Positions 1 to 13,300 of a stretch of 64,000 nucleotides of DNA are shown piece by piece. The translations under genes and the position numbers were made by a program. The notes under the pieces were generated by a model. The model was not told the origin of the DNA, made no database searches, and was given only the letters and a program-made list of their open reading frames with translations. The stretch is from Nepenthes gracilis (Eukaryota; Streptophyta; Magnoliopsida; Caryophyllales; Nepenthaceae), in NCBI GenBank assembly GCA_033239525.1, contig BSYO01000033.1:6687501-6751500 (forward strand), in the 5' to 3' direction. How positions within the stretch are numbered: position 1 is the first letter of the stretch; each line of letters begins with the position of its first letter.

Positions 1-1186
1 TCCTTCTAAATTATTTCAACTACTTAGATGTCCTTCCCAATAAGTGTTGTTATGCTCAAAATTGCTAACTAGTCTCTTTAGCTTTTACCCATTCACATTC
101 AGATTTGTGCAAAAACCATTTCACGCTTGACAGTCTGGGTGCCGATTGTTTGCTTCTAGGTGATGACTGAGTCTGCCCTTGCCCATTTTTGACTCCCCTG
201 GTGATAAAGGGGAAAAAACCTTGTTACTTCTTAAGTAGCCCTGACGGTATTATGGGTCTGGATTCATCTCATGAAGTATCTTACAAAAAATTATGCAAGC
301 TATCAGCTACCTTATATGCCCCCCCTCCTTTTCCTGAGCTTGGGACTATCCGTATGAAAATGATTGTTAAAATTAATGGCAACATAGGTAGAGTTTGCTT
401 GTTCCATGCTCGGAATAAAGTTTCAACAAGGACAAATGTTGGCTAATTAGCTGTTAAAAAGGATTGCATGTGAATCATCACCTTCTCAATGAATTTTGGG
501 TTAGAATTGGTATGAATGATCTAGCGGTTTTCATTCATTTAAACTCTTAGGTATTCCTTTACCAAGGATATTATTGATATGGTAAATGATTACTAAATTG
601 ACAAATTCTTTGGATTTAGAGAAGAGGACAGTTGTTTGTACTATCAACCTTCTCAAACTCACATATTGGTCAAAGGGTAATCCCTAAATATTAAGTTTAG
701 TTGACATCCAAGTATAAGTTCAATGCCTAGTGAGAACCATAAGTTTCTGACAGAGTTTAGCCATTTAGAAATGTGTGGCTGGTCAATGATGAAGAAAGGA
801 AAGAGATCAAATAAGGAATAGATAGGGGACAAATATCTAGTTGGTTACAGGTTGCCCAAGCCTATGATCTTGCATCAACATTCCAGTCATGCGTGAAAGA
901 ACTACATCTGCATGCAACAATTGATAGAAGACTGCAATAAGAGATCCATGGGAGCCTCATGTTTTGATAAAGAAAATAATTATTGAAGAGGGAAGAAATA
1001 AATAGTACATACTACAATACATGATCATGACATCTAATGTTCAAATATTGTAGCAACTTGTTGGTGGTTTGAAATCTCCTTTGCTTTGAATTGAGGTATC
1101 AATATTATTGTTTTGATACGTCATTTATTCATTTTGTTTGGTGGATTAAAATTGTTGGATTGATATGTTATATATTTGCTTTGTAG
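1..1186 (+). other. Intron sequence upstream of first visible remodeler exon
   Basis: The exon at 1187 begins with the last base of a codon, so this stretch is most simply the 3' part of an intron of the same gene. I looked for the preceding conserved CHR4 segment, which should end near an E-W-D-R/K-L-L-R-x-R motif just before W-E-K-Y-Q, and did not see it. That exon should lie left of the window. The 85-codon ORF at 189-446 resembles nothing I know. Confidence 0.5.
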
Positions 1187-1301
1187 GTGGGAGAAATATC
1201 AGGATGAAGAAGCAGCTGCTCTTGGTCGTGGGAAACGCCTGAGGAAAGTTGTTTCTTATAGGGAAGCGTTTGCTTCACATCCAAATGAAACATTGAGTGA
1301 G
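1187..1301 (+). CDS. CHR4-like: CHR4-like exon A (WEKYQ...GRGKRLRK)
   Basis: The acceptor is the AG at 1185-1186 after a T-rich tract and the donor is GTATGT at 1302. The exon encodes one trailing codon base plus 38 residues and ends in ETLSE at phase 0. It matches the conserved block just after the ATPase part of the protein, including the basic GRGKRLRK run. Confidence 0.85.
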
Positions 1302-4300
1302 GTATGTGCTTGATCTTATTATGGGAAGACCTTGCACTCTCTTATGAACCTCTTGGTATAACTATTTGAAAAATAGAATATTCAGTCAGTTGTAACCTAG
1401 TATTTCTTGTCTTGAATTTTGATCCTGAACGTGAGACAATTTGCATTAATTTGGTTTTACTTTTCTGGTTTATTTTACCGTTATCTGTACCCTTAATGTA
1501 TCACTACTGTGTTAGTTGTCACTTTCATTTTTATATTCATATTATGCATGCGCAAATGTGGTATGTTTAGATTGGTGCTCCTACCGTCATAAAGATGTCA
1601 TATCATGTGTCAATCAGCTTTCAGTTTTGTAATCTTGACATATTATTTTTCACTGCAATCCTTTATGCAAGCACTTATTAATAAGCTCCTTATACATGGA
1701 ATTACTAAATGATTGTATCTGCTTAGTTTTCACCCAAATCATGTAATCTGTTAGCTTTAGGTTTATATTTATTCATATTATTAGCACAACCCTTGATATG
1801 GTTCGAAATAAAATAAAATTATGTGTTAAATCAAGAACAAATAGTAAACACCTTTATTATGGCTGCTTTATTCTCTCTCCCCTTATCAAAGGGCAAGCCG
1901 ATACACAAAGCATTGCGATGCGAAGAGTTTTGCTTGGAGAAATAGAAGGAATATTTATTACATGTACAAAATATGAGAAAATACCATGTGAATATTTTAT
2001 TTTAGTAGGTATTTAAGAATTGGTACATGGAAACAGGTTTAAAAAAGGATCTTGGAGCGTCTAGGGTTGGCCCAAGAGGGTCTTTTAACGCCTTCTTTTT
2101 TTCTTCTCATTGGAGTTTTTTCACAAAGACTTACAGGCTTACAATAATGAATGGAAATGGTAACTCAAAATGAAGATTTTGCATTGTTGGATATCAAGAG
2201 ATTTGCCCATTCTGCCATTTTGTAGAAATTATAGCTCATAAGAGATTCTAATAACAAGATTTGCTACCTAGCAATTTGCCTTGAAACAACCAGCTTTTTT
2301 TGAGGTCTGTCCTCTTTTATTCTTTCATAGGAGTTTTTTGTGGCAAGAATTGGGAATGCAGTTTCATCACTTGTGTAGTCGCATTTCTCCGTAAAGTCCT
2401 TGTTCTACATTCTCTCCCTCTATCTTTATCACTTCTCTGTTAAATAGCAGCACCACTTGCACAAATGCACGTCATGATGTAAGTCTCAAATTTATTAGGG
2501 AAGTAAGCAATTGACATTCTAGAGCATGTCACCATCATGACCAAAGCAAAATATATGAATTCTTCTCCAAAAATTCTGCTTGATCCAAGCAACATCCTTC
2601 ACTGTCAAATATTCTTTGGTGGATTTCATTTGATTCTATTTTGGTGAAACCCTCCCACTTTCACTGCTTGACTGCTTCTGATCTCACATGGATCTCTCTT
2701 TTCATCTGTTTATTATGTTGTTGATGTTTCAAGTATCTATACCTTTGTAAACAACCTTTCTACATCTTGTCCTGTATGATAGCTATATTTAGTTTATTAT
2801 GGGTGAGTTTATTTCTTACTGTGGTTTCTAGTTATCCCACTCATTTCTGATGTCATTCTCATTTCGCTTATATTTACTTCTGATATATGCTGTTTCTTGA
2901 TTGCCCAACATCCTGAACCAAGGACAGATATTCTTCTACTTGTTTTGTAAAAAATTCCTTTTATTTGACTGGTACTTGTCTATTACTCAATGCGGTTTTT
3001 TAGCACCTTCCAATGTTAACAATCCTGCAATGACTTTATGCATATCCTGATTAATGATTGATCCAATACAGCAAAATCTATTGCTTTTAAGAGTTTATTT
3101 CCAAATATGACTTTGTGTTTGGTATGTCATTTAGAATTACTAAACTTGTATTTCATAAATTCTTTCTTTCTTTTGTAATCTTAAACCCTCTACACTCTTA
3201 AGGTTATTTTCGTAGTTTAATTTGTTTTATATCTTACTGAGGCCATCATTCTAAGGGTACTTCCATAGTTTGGATTTGTATTCTATTCCTTCTCTTGTAC
3301 TGTGTTCGAACCCTACACTTCGCCTCTTTTTTTTGTTGTTCTAATATCTCAAGTAGTTCATCCATGCTAAAACAATCAGTTTTAAGACTTAACGGTGACC
3401 AGTGGTGCAATAATGTTGAAAATGTTCCTTACCAAAGCATTTTTGGTGCTAGTCATATACTGCAATCTCTCTGAGCAGGATATTGGCCTAGCAACCAAGC
3501 CTTCTTAGTCCCTTTGGTCTCAGAGTCTCAAAAAAGGAAAAAAAAAGCCTTCTTCTCGTAATGTACCTCAGGTCTTCATGAGCTGAATTCAAGTTCCTTA
3601 CATCTTTGATTTGGGATGGATTGTTATATGGCCCACGTACGTGTGATAGCCTCTATATATTTCCTGCTACATGCTCCTTTCTTTCCTATAAACCACCAAA
3701 ACACTTTCCTAGGTAACCTGTTGCGGCCTTGTCTTGGTTATGGTAATCATTAATGGCAACATCAAATAAGCAGTGACACCTACTTGTTATGGGAAAATGT
3801 TTCATTTCTTTTCTGTCGGATACTGTTGGTGATGGTGGTGTTGTCCACACTGACATCTGACATGCTGTAATGGAGTTCAGGGATTTAAAACCTTTGTGTA
3901 CATCTAATCATCCCCACACCCCCAACGTGGGAGCCTCATGCATTGACTCCATGGATGGAAATTCCATATTGGTATCTCTCACAGCCTGTTAAGGGAATGA
4001 GAGAATCAATGCATTGAATATGGGATCCCATTCTTCTGTAATGGATAGTCAATATTCGTTGATTGATTAGTTTCCTGTGGAGGAGGAATGTAAATAGGGA
4101 ATGATTGTTCAGTGCTCTATAATTTAGGATCTAGATCGATCTCTAAATTTTATGCATATGGGTAAGGCTCCTTCTCCCATTGAATGAAAATAATTGAGAG
4201 ATTCATTATTTTATCACGGTATCCGGGAGCAAGTTATTCACTCATTGGTGCTTTCATTGAGAGTTTTTTTTTTTTCCCTCTTTTCACGGTGGATTCCCAA

Positions 4301-7300
4301 TTTCATGAAAGGATAACCATCATGACATTGGACTAGCATGAAAGGATCTCATGCACAGCCTTTAGTGTCCAAGGTGCCGAGCTGCAGCATGTTTGAAGTG
4401 CCAAGGTGCAGCAGTGTCTGAGGCGTGCATCCAAGCAGCATGTCTAGAGGTGCCTACTCCTACTCCCTCAGACACAATCATCCATCCAAGCCAACAACCA
4501 TGGCAGAAAAGGATACCAAATTAACACAAGGTTCAGCCAAACCCGAGGCCAACAAATGTGACAACCCAAATAACCCCTTTACCTTCATCATTCTGATCAG
4601 CCTGGGTTCGTACTCATTACACAACTGATGAAGAGTATCACAGCACATGGAGTCATGACATGCTCATGGCTCTCAGCAATAAAATGAAGAAGGCTTTGTA
4701 AATGGCCCCACTCGACAGCCAACAACAACTTCCACCACAGAACTCCAACAATGGATGCGCTGCTGCAAAACATGGCTTTCAATTTAATCTTGCAGAGATT
4801 GTGGTGAGCATTATATACAATGAGAATGCCCATAAATCTAGCTTGATTTGAAATAACGTTTTTCATGAAGTAATGGTTTCCTCCTTTTCCACATTGAAGA
4901 AGCTATCCATGATGGTAAACAGGGAAACATGACCATCTATGCTTATACACCAAACTAAAGGGCCTATGAGATGAACTTGACACATTTTGTTCCATTCCGA
5001 CCTGCACTTATGGAAACATGAAGGAAGTCCTGCAGTTCCAGCAAAATGAAAAGACCATGAAATTCCTCATGGGGCTCAATGAGACTTATGCTGCTGTTCA
5101 CTCCCGGCTGTCAACACAGCTCATTCTCTTATTCTCCAGGATGAAAAATGTCAAGAGTACGAAGGGAAGCATACACTTGCCTGAAGCTTCAGCCTTTGCT
5201 GTGAAAAACAATCCATGAAAATCAGAGAGGATTCTCACACATATAAATCCTCATATGAAATGTGGGATTTGTGAAAAGCTTGGGCACATTTCAGAGACAT
5301 CTTGAGCACACCTTAAATGTGACTATTGTGGCTGGCAAGGACATGCAATTGATGTTTGCCATAAGCTGCGAAGGATGAGTTCTTTAGGTGGTAAATCTGA
5401 GAAGCGAGAACACAAGAACCCTTCCTCCAAAGCAAAATTGGCAAGGCCCCCCTTCTCTCTGATGGCAGACTCTGTCAGGCAGAGCCGTACCAAAGTCTTA
5501 TGACAATGCGTAATGGAAAGAAGTCAAACTCCATTGCTGTTCACGTTGGCAGCACATCTGCTATGAGTGATATCTCAAGCATAGCCTTCTGTGCTCCTGT
5601 ATTTGATGAAGAGATGCATTGGATATGGCATATAGGAGCCACAGATATGATTTGCCACAGATATGGTTTACTCTGTTGAGTTATTGATTTAAAACTTCTT
5701 TATTACCAATCGAACTCTGCATCTTCCCAATAAGCGATCACTGCTGTCACACATCAACAATATCCATTTTATTTATTTCGAATTTGTTGATGTGCTATAC
5801 ATTCCTTTAAATTAAATCCGATTTCGGCTATCAAACTCATTTACAATGCCCACTGCCTTGCCTTATTCGCTATTGGGGCTTGTATGTTATTGGACTAACA
5901 ATCGGGGAAGATGATTGAAATGGGCACTGAACGATGGGGGGTACTGTTTCCTATGGACGAGTGACTGATGCTTCATCTGAGAGAAAAGGATCATAGATAT
6001 GCTGGTATTAAAAGATTTATCGTATATCATCTATATCAAAACTATGATTGAGAGGTAGCAATCCAGATTGATACTGTATTAAAGAGGTTCCTTAGACTCA
6101 ACATAGAAAGTAGGGGATTTTCTTTTTTTTGATCAATAAAGAGTTCAAAGTTAGCTGTGTAAGTTGTGAGTGGACCAGTATGAAGTTTTAGCTTTGTTGC
6201 CAGCCAAAGCTCTTAGCCGACGACCAACTATCCCTTTTGAGACTCAGCTGACTTGTAAAGAAATGCTTTATTTACATGAAACTTTGGAGAGGGTCAAACT
6301 GTCCAGCCCTTTATCATTCCACCACTTATCCCAATAAGCGCAGAAGTTACTGGTGCTACAAATTAATTGCTTGACATCCGATTGTCAATGATGTTCCTCT
6401 AACCCTCCAAAAAAGTTAGATTGTAAAATGGCTAATAGGAAGTCAGAAGCAAGCAGAGAACTCCTCTCTTTTAGGCATGGTAAAGTTTGTTCTGTTCTCA
6501 AGGCTTGGTACGCAGTCTTCGTTTCCAGTTGATGCCAAAAAACCAATTGGAAAAGTCGTTAATAGAAATGGATTGTACTGCTAGTGAAAAAGGCACAAAA
6601 AATTATGGTAGATAGAGAACAAGAGGTTAAGGATAGCCATTGGTAGATCATAGAGCTAACGGCTGATAAAAGGTTTGTCTATTGGGATTGGGCATGGACG
6701 TGCCTGGACTGGGCTAGCATTGATACCCATGCACCTTTTGAATTATTTCATGTTGACATTTGGGGTGGGGGATTTCACATCCTGCACTCAATGGGTAACA
6801 ATATTTTTCTACCATTGTTGATGATTGCACTTGATGTGCATGGGCCTATTTGATGCATCATAAATCTGACACTCCAAAATATATAACCACTTCATCAACC
6901 TTGTTGATACACAATTTTTCTTGAAAGTTAAAATTCTCCTTAGCAATAATGTTCCCAAATTTTCAATGAGAAATTTTTACTCAGATAAAGGGATCATTCA
7001 TCACATTAGTTGTCTCTCTACTCCACAGCAAAATGGAGTAGCCAGGCGAAAGTATTGACACGTCAATGTGGCTCGGGCTTTACTGTTTCAAACTAATATT
7101 CCCAAAAAATTTTGGTGTGGACCATCTTAATAGCTTCCTATCTTGTGAACCGAATCCCTAAACCCCTCCTCGAAGGGAAACACCTTTGGGATCTCTTTCA
7201 CATACAGCCTGCGTATGACCATTTGCGAGTCTTTGGGTGCTTGTGTTCTCCTCAATATACAGTCATCACCCTGCAAAATTTGATGCTAGAGCCACTCGCT

Positions 7301-10300
7301 GTTGCTTCTTCGGTTACCCTATGGTCAAAATGGGTGTTGAGTTTGTGCTTTCTTGACCGGTAAGACTTTTGTCGCATGTGAGTGATGTCTCCTCCTATGA
7401 GGATGCTTTTCCTTTTCTATCATTCCCTGCCGCTCTCCTCTAGTCATTGTCCATACAAAACCACCAGCATATAATGATGACACCATCTATACACCGTCTC
7501 ATTCCCTCTTCAACACTTAAGCCACCCTCTCCTCGGAACTTCTTAGAAATGTCTCCTTCAACTCCAACATTGAAGCCCTCTTGGCTACTTCTCCAACTTC
7601 ACCTTCTACACCGCAAATTCCTCCATCAAGGCTCACACGATTAACTACACCATCCAGTTACCTCCATGAGTATCATGTTGGTATCCCTCTTCCTTCAAGG
7701 AAGATTTCTTAACCTAACTCAACATTGGTTGAAGCAACAAGTGTCATTTACCCCTTATCTGATGTGCTTTCATATGAAAACTATCATCCAAGCACCGTGC
7801 TTTCACCATTTCTCTTTCAGTCGAAAAAGCACCATGATCTTTTGCTCAGGCAGTTTGTGACCCTAAGTGGCATCTTGATCTGCAACAACAGCTTGCTGCC
7901 CTCCAGGCCAGTAACGCATGGTCCCTTCCAGCACTACCTTCAGGGAAGGAATTGGTTAGATGCAAATGGGTATACAATATCAAATTCAAATCTAACGGTA
8001 CCGTTGAACGCTATAAGGCCAGGTTGGTAGCCAAATGATATAATCAAATTGAAGGATTGGATTACCATGAGACTTTTGCCCCAGTTGCAAAGCTTATGTA
8101 GTTTGGCTCCTACTTCCTGTTGCATCTGCCCAAAATTGGCATCTTGATCAATGTAAACAATGCTTTCGTACATGGATATCTTGATAAAGATATCTACATG
8201 TCGTTACCTCCTGGCTTTAGGCAAAGAGACTTGATTTTGAAGCTTCCTAAGTCATTGTAGGTACTCAAACAAGCATCATGTCAAAATGTTCATCAAACTC
8301 TCGGCAACTTTGAAGAGAGCCAACTACAAACAATCAAAGGCTGACTATTCCTTGATATTCTGGTCCCAAGAAGGTAGATTCACTACTCTTCTCATTATTA
8401 TAGATGATGCCGTTGTGATAGGAAATAATTTGCAAGACATTGAAGACACCAAAGCATTCCTATCAAATTAAATTAAAGGACCTTGGACAATTGAAATACT
8501 TCTTATGCTAGAAGTTTCCCGTTCCAAGAACACTACTGTTTTTTGCAGTGAAAATATGCCTTCAAAATTCTTGAATATGTTGGATACCTTGGTGCAAAAC
8601 GAAGCTCTTGTTCCATAGAACAAAAACCTATTGTGGAGCTGTAACTCCTTCCGAACTCCTAATCATGGTGGTGCATGCAAGTGGTATTCCAAGGATGAAC
8701 CTAGTTAATGCTCAAGCTTGGGATGTTGTTTTTCCATTAATATGATCGTTGGAAGAATGCAACACAATGATGGTGCCATGAGAAATAGAGGAGTACTGAT
8801 GATGACTTTAATGAAAAGAGTTTGAACTATGTCTCATGGTTAATGTCCTAGTTAACAAACCTAGGAACTAGATATTTATATTAATTAATTAGGCCATACG
8901 TGTATCTACTTATAGAGGGGTGTGCTAGTGAGTCAAGTGTATCACCAAAAAATATTAACTGAATGTGTTTAACCACCTAGTTGTGTACGTTGTGGGTGGG
9001 TCATGTCTTCACTAAATTGTCGGAGAGTTCTTGGTATGGAGAGCATGCTTGGATTACTTCCATCAACTTTACTCTTTTGATTATCAGGGAACTATCTTTA
9101 TCTTGTATCTCTTGACATATTTCTTATCGTGAGAGTAAACCATGCGAATTTGTGGTCGTTTGTGCTTGAATTTTTTCCTTTTTTTCCCATTAATACAACA
9201 AATATTAATGTGTTTCGATCCAAAAATGGCACTGAGAATTTGGAATGCCATGTTTAAATTAGAGAAGTTTGATGGTAAGAACAATTCCAATTTGTGGTGA
9301 ATCAAAATTAAGGATTTGTTTGTTCAATAAGGATTCCACAAAGTCCTAAAAGGGAAAATGGATAATACCTCCATTTCTTATGAGGATCAGTAATATCTTG
9401 ATCTTTGTGCCATTTGCACCATTTGGTTTTGCTTAGCAGATGGCGTCCTCTACAATGTTGCCGAAGAGAAGTCGGTCAAGAAGTTGTGGGCTAAGCTAGA
9501 GAGCTTTTACATGACGAAGTCTCTTACGAACCGACTTTATTTAAAGCGATAACTACATACTCTTGAAATGAATGAGGGTTCCCTGATTCATAAACATTTA
9601 AACAAATTTAACAAACTTATATGTCAATTGTTAAGCATCAATGTGAAGATCGATGATAGACGTTGTTGCTTTTATGACCTTTTCCCGCTTTTGATCACTA
9701 TTTAGTAACTACACTAACATATGACAAAGTTACCATAGTCTTGGATGATGTGACTATAGTTTTGCCTTCGGAAGAAATTGCATGAAAACTAATATTTGAC
9801 AGCCAGGCTGTGGTCCTTGAAATAAAAGGCATATTTGATTTTAAGATTGAAGATTGGAATCGGTCGCCATCGAAGTCAAGGAAAAGTAAATTATTAAGTG
9901 CAATTACTGCATGAAGTGGGACATATCAAGAAGGATTGTCGAAAACTTAAACACAGAGGAGAACAAGGAGACAGCCTGAATTTGCTATGGTGGCCGAGAG
10001 CTTAGGGCCAAATGAGGAAGGTATTATTCTCTCCATCTTTGAGAAATTTCTCGAGTGCATGGATTCTTGGATTTTGGGTGCTCATTTCTTGTGTCCGAAG
10101 AAGAATTTGTTTTCTATGTACTGTCCTTGAATTGGTTGTGTAGTTCTTACTAGCAATGATGTTGCATGTCAAATAATTATCAGGGACATCAAAATCAAGA
10201 TGCTTGACTAAATTGTGCGGGCTCTAACTGATGGTAGATATACTGTTGACTTGAAAAGAAATTTGATTTTTAGGGTATTGTCGACTTTCTAAGATGTAAG

Positions 10301-13300
10301 ATTATTGCAGAGAACGACTTTATGAAAATTACGAGGGGGCACTTGTTTGATGAGAGCAAATAGAGTTGAGAATCTCTATGGACTTGTCGAAACTATCTCT
10401 ATAGGTGGAGCTTCCAACATTACTATAGATGAAAATGATCAAACATTGTTGTGGCATATGCGCCTACAGCATATGGGTGAGCATGGACTTGGAACGGCTC
10501 CAAAAACGATAACATGTTAAAAGTATGGTCTTTTAAATTAAACCTTTGTGAATATTGTGTTTACAAAAAAAACCGAATAACATTTTGTACTTCAACTCAC
10601 ACTAGAAAAGACATTCTTGGTTATGTCTATTCAAATGTTTGGGGTCCTTCACAAATCTCTTCATAGTGCAAATCAAATTATTTTGTTTCATTTATTATCG
10701 ACTTTTCTTCAAAGGTATGAATTTACACAACTAAATCTAAATTTGACGTGTTTGAAATGTTTAAGTGGTGGAAGGCCATAGTGGAGACACAACCTAAAAG
10801 AAAGGTGAAAACATTCTGCATCAACAATGGTGGTGAGTACACCTCGATTGAGTGCAAGAAGTTCTGTGAGGAGGAGAGCATCACTCGATATTGGACATCC
10901 CCTTAGACTCCTCAACAAAACGGAATCGCCAAGGGGATGAATAGAACTTTACTTGAAGGGGTTTAGAGTATGATGTGCATTGTCGGATCATTGAAAGACT
11001 TTTGGGCTCAAGGCAATTAATACCTCATGCTATCTAGTCAACATGTTGCCTTTGAGGCAATCAGTTTCAAGGCACCAAGAGAGGTTTGGTTTGGTAAACC
11101 TCCACTATTCTGATTTGTACATATTTAGTTGTCCCGCATATTTTTATTCGAATACTGACAAGCTTGAAACAAGGGTAAAGAAAATCATTTTTCTCAGTTA
11201 TGCACATGGTGTGAGCTTTCAAGTTGTGGTACCTAGAACCAGATAAGCCACACCTTATTAACTCCAAATATATCAAATTCAATGGCAAGTCAAAGCTTAA
11301 ATTTGCTGGGACCAAAAATTAGCATGTTCAATTCGAAACTCTGGATGAAACTGTCACTGGACAGCCTGCTGTACCAAGCAGTGAATCTGAAATTCCTGAT
11401 TAAGATTTGCTGCATGACTCCGATGAAGAAAATTTGCAAACCTATGAAAATCGAAGGTCATAACGTATGTAAAAGAAAAGGTATATCTTGAAGATGATTG
11501 CCGACACCATGTTAGCTGGACATGGAGAGCCAAGCAACTACAAAGAAGTCATGATTGATCCCAAATTCAACGAGTGGATATGTGTGATTCATGATGAAAT
11601 TCAAACTCTCCATAAAAATAAGATTTGTGATCCAATGACACCTATGAGGCTCTGCTTGTTGCTAAGGGTTACGTAGAAAGTGAAGGTATTGATTTCTATG
11701 AAATTTATTATCTCGTGGTGAGACTTGCATTTATTCGTAATTTTTGGGTTTTGGTTTCTTTGTGTGATTTTGAGCTTGAGCATATAGATATCAAAACTGT
11801 GTTCTTAGATGGAGAAAATTGATTAGGAGATCTATATGGCTTAACTTGAGGGGTTTGAGTTGAAAGGAAAATAAGAGCTTGTGTGTAGGTTAAAGAAGTC
11901 CCTCTGCGGTAAGGAGCAATTTCTGAGACAATGGTACAATATTTTTGATTTGTTTATGTATAAGAATGGTTTTACGCAAAGTGTTTATGATTGATGCATA
12001 TATTTTTAGAAGCTTCCTAATGGTTCATTTATTTATTTGGCAATTTATTAGTAACACGTTAATTGTGGCCCAAAATATTTCGAACACTAATTCTTCAAAA
12101 CTCAAGTGAACAAAGAATTCAAAATGAAAGATCTTGGAGCGGCTAAGAAAATATTGGACATGGAGATCTAGAGGGATAGATTTGTAGGAAAATGTAGTTT
12201 ACCTCAACTTTGTATGTCCAGATAATCTTTACCAAACTTAAAATGGATTAGTGCTAGCTTATTTCTACTCCTTTAGCTGAGCAACTTAAACTTCTTGCAA
12301 AGTAATCATCATGCAATAATGATTAAAGAGATGAAATGACACGTTTGAGCGTCATTGGTAGCGTGATGTATTGTATGGTGTGCACATGACCAGATTGGTC
12401 ACATGGCTAATCCTGGTAAACTGCATTGGCTTGTGGTTAATCAGATTTTTTTGGTATTTGAAAGGCTTATACAAATGTCTTAGATTTTGGAAGGGACCTG
12501 GCTAACAAAGGTCAAGTTGTTGGCCTTGTTGATGCTGCTTTTGCCAGGAACCTAGGCTAAAGTAGGTCACTGATTGGATATGCTTTCACACTCGTTGGTG
12601 TACCTATCTTGGAGGTCTATGATTCAACTGACAGTTACCCTTTCTACCATGGATGCTGAGTATATGGCAGGAGCCTAGGCCAAGGAGGAGTCTATTTGGC
12701 TGGCTGATTTGGTAAGTGAGCTCAAACTTGAGCAAGGCATCACGAAACTAGTGCATCACGAAACTAGTGTTTCATTTTGAAACTAAGCTTGTTTGGGTCC
12801 GACATCATTTAATTCTATCACTTGTACTTTTTGGATTGTAGTAAAACTATCTTCATCTTGTGCCCGTGGACATAGCTCTCATCCCATGAGATACTGACAT
12901 AAATTCGTTTTGTGTTCTTGATTCTTGGTTTAATTCTGCTGTGACTCATAACATCTGTCCCTTAGCACATTTGATGATGTATACATTAGTGATCCCTCTT
13001 CATTTCAAAAAGTTGTTGGGCAAACGATTTTTTTGACTATGGCACAACCAGACTTGGCATATGCAGTTCTTATGCTAAGCCAATTTTTGGACAAACCATG
13101 GTCCCACATCTGGAGGTAGCTTACCGTGTATGACAATATGTGGAACAAACACCGGGCCAAGGAATTCTTCTTCCTATAACTAGATTAATTCAATTCAATG
13201 CCTCGATGCAGATTGGGGTAGATGTCGTGATAATGGTCGTCTATTGGAAATTGCATACTTTTTGGCATTTTGTTAATCTCTTCGAAAACCAAGAAGCAAG

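Noticed and set aside
189..446. 85-codon ORF as an upstream exon of the remodeler gene
   Set aside because: It lacks the expected preceding family sequence and has no plausible splice joining to 1187 in phase with conserved residues.
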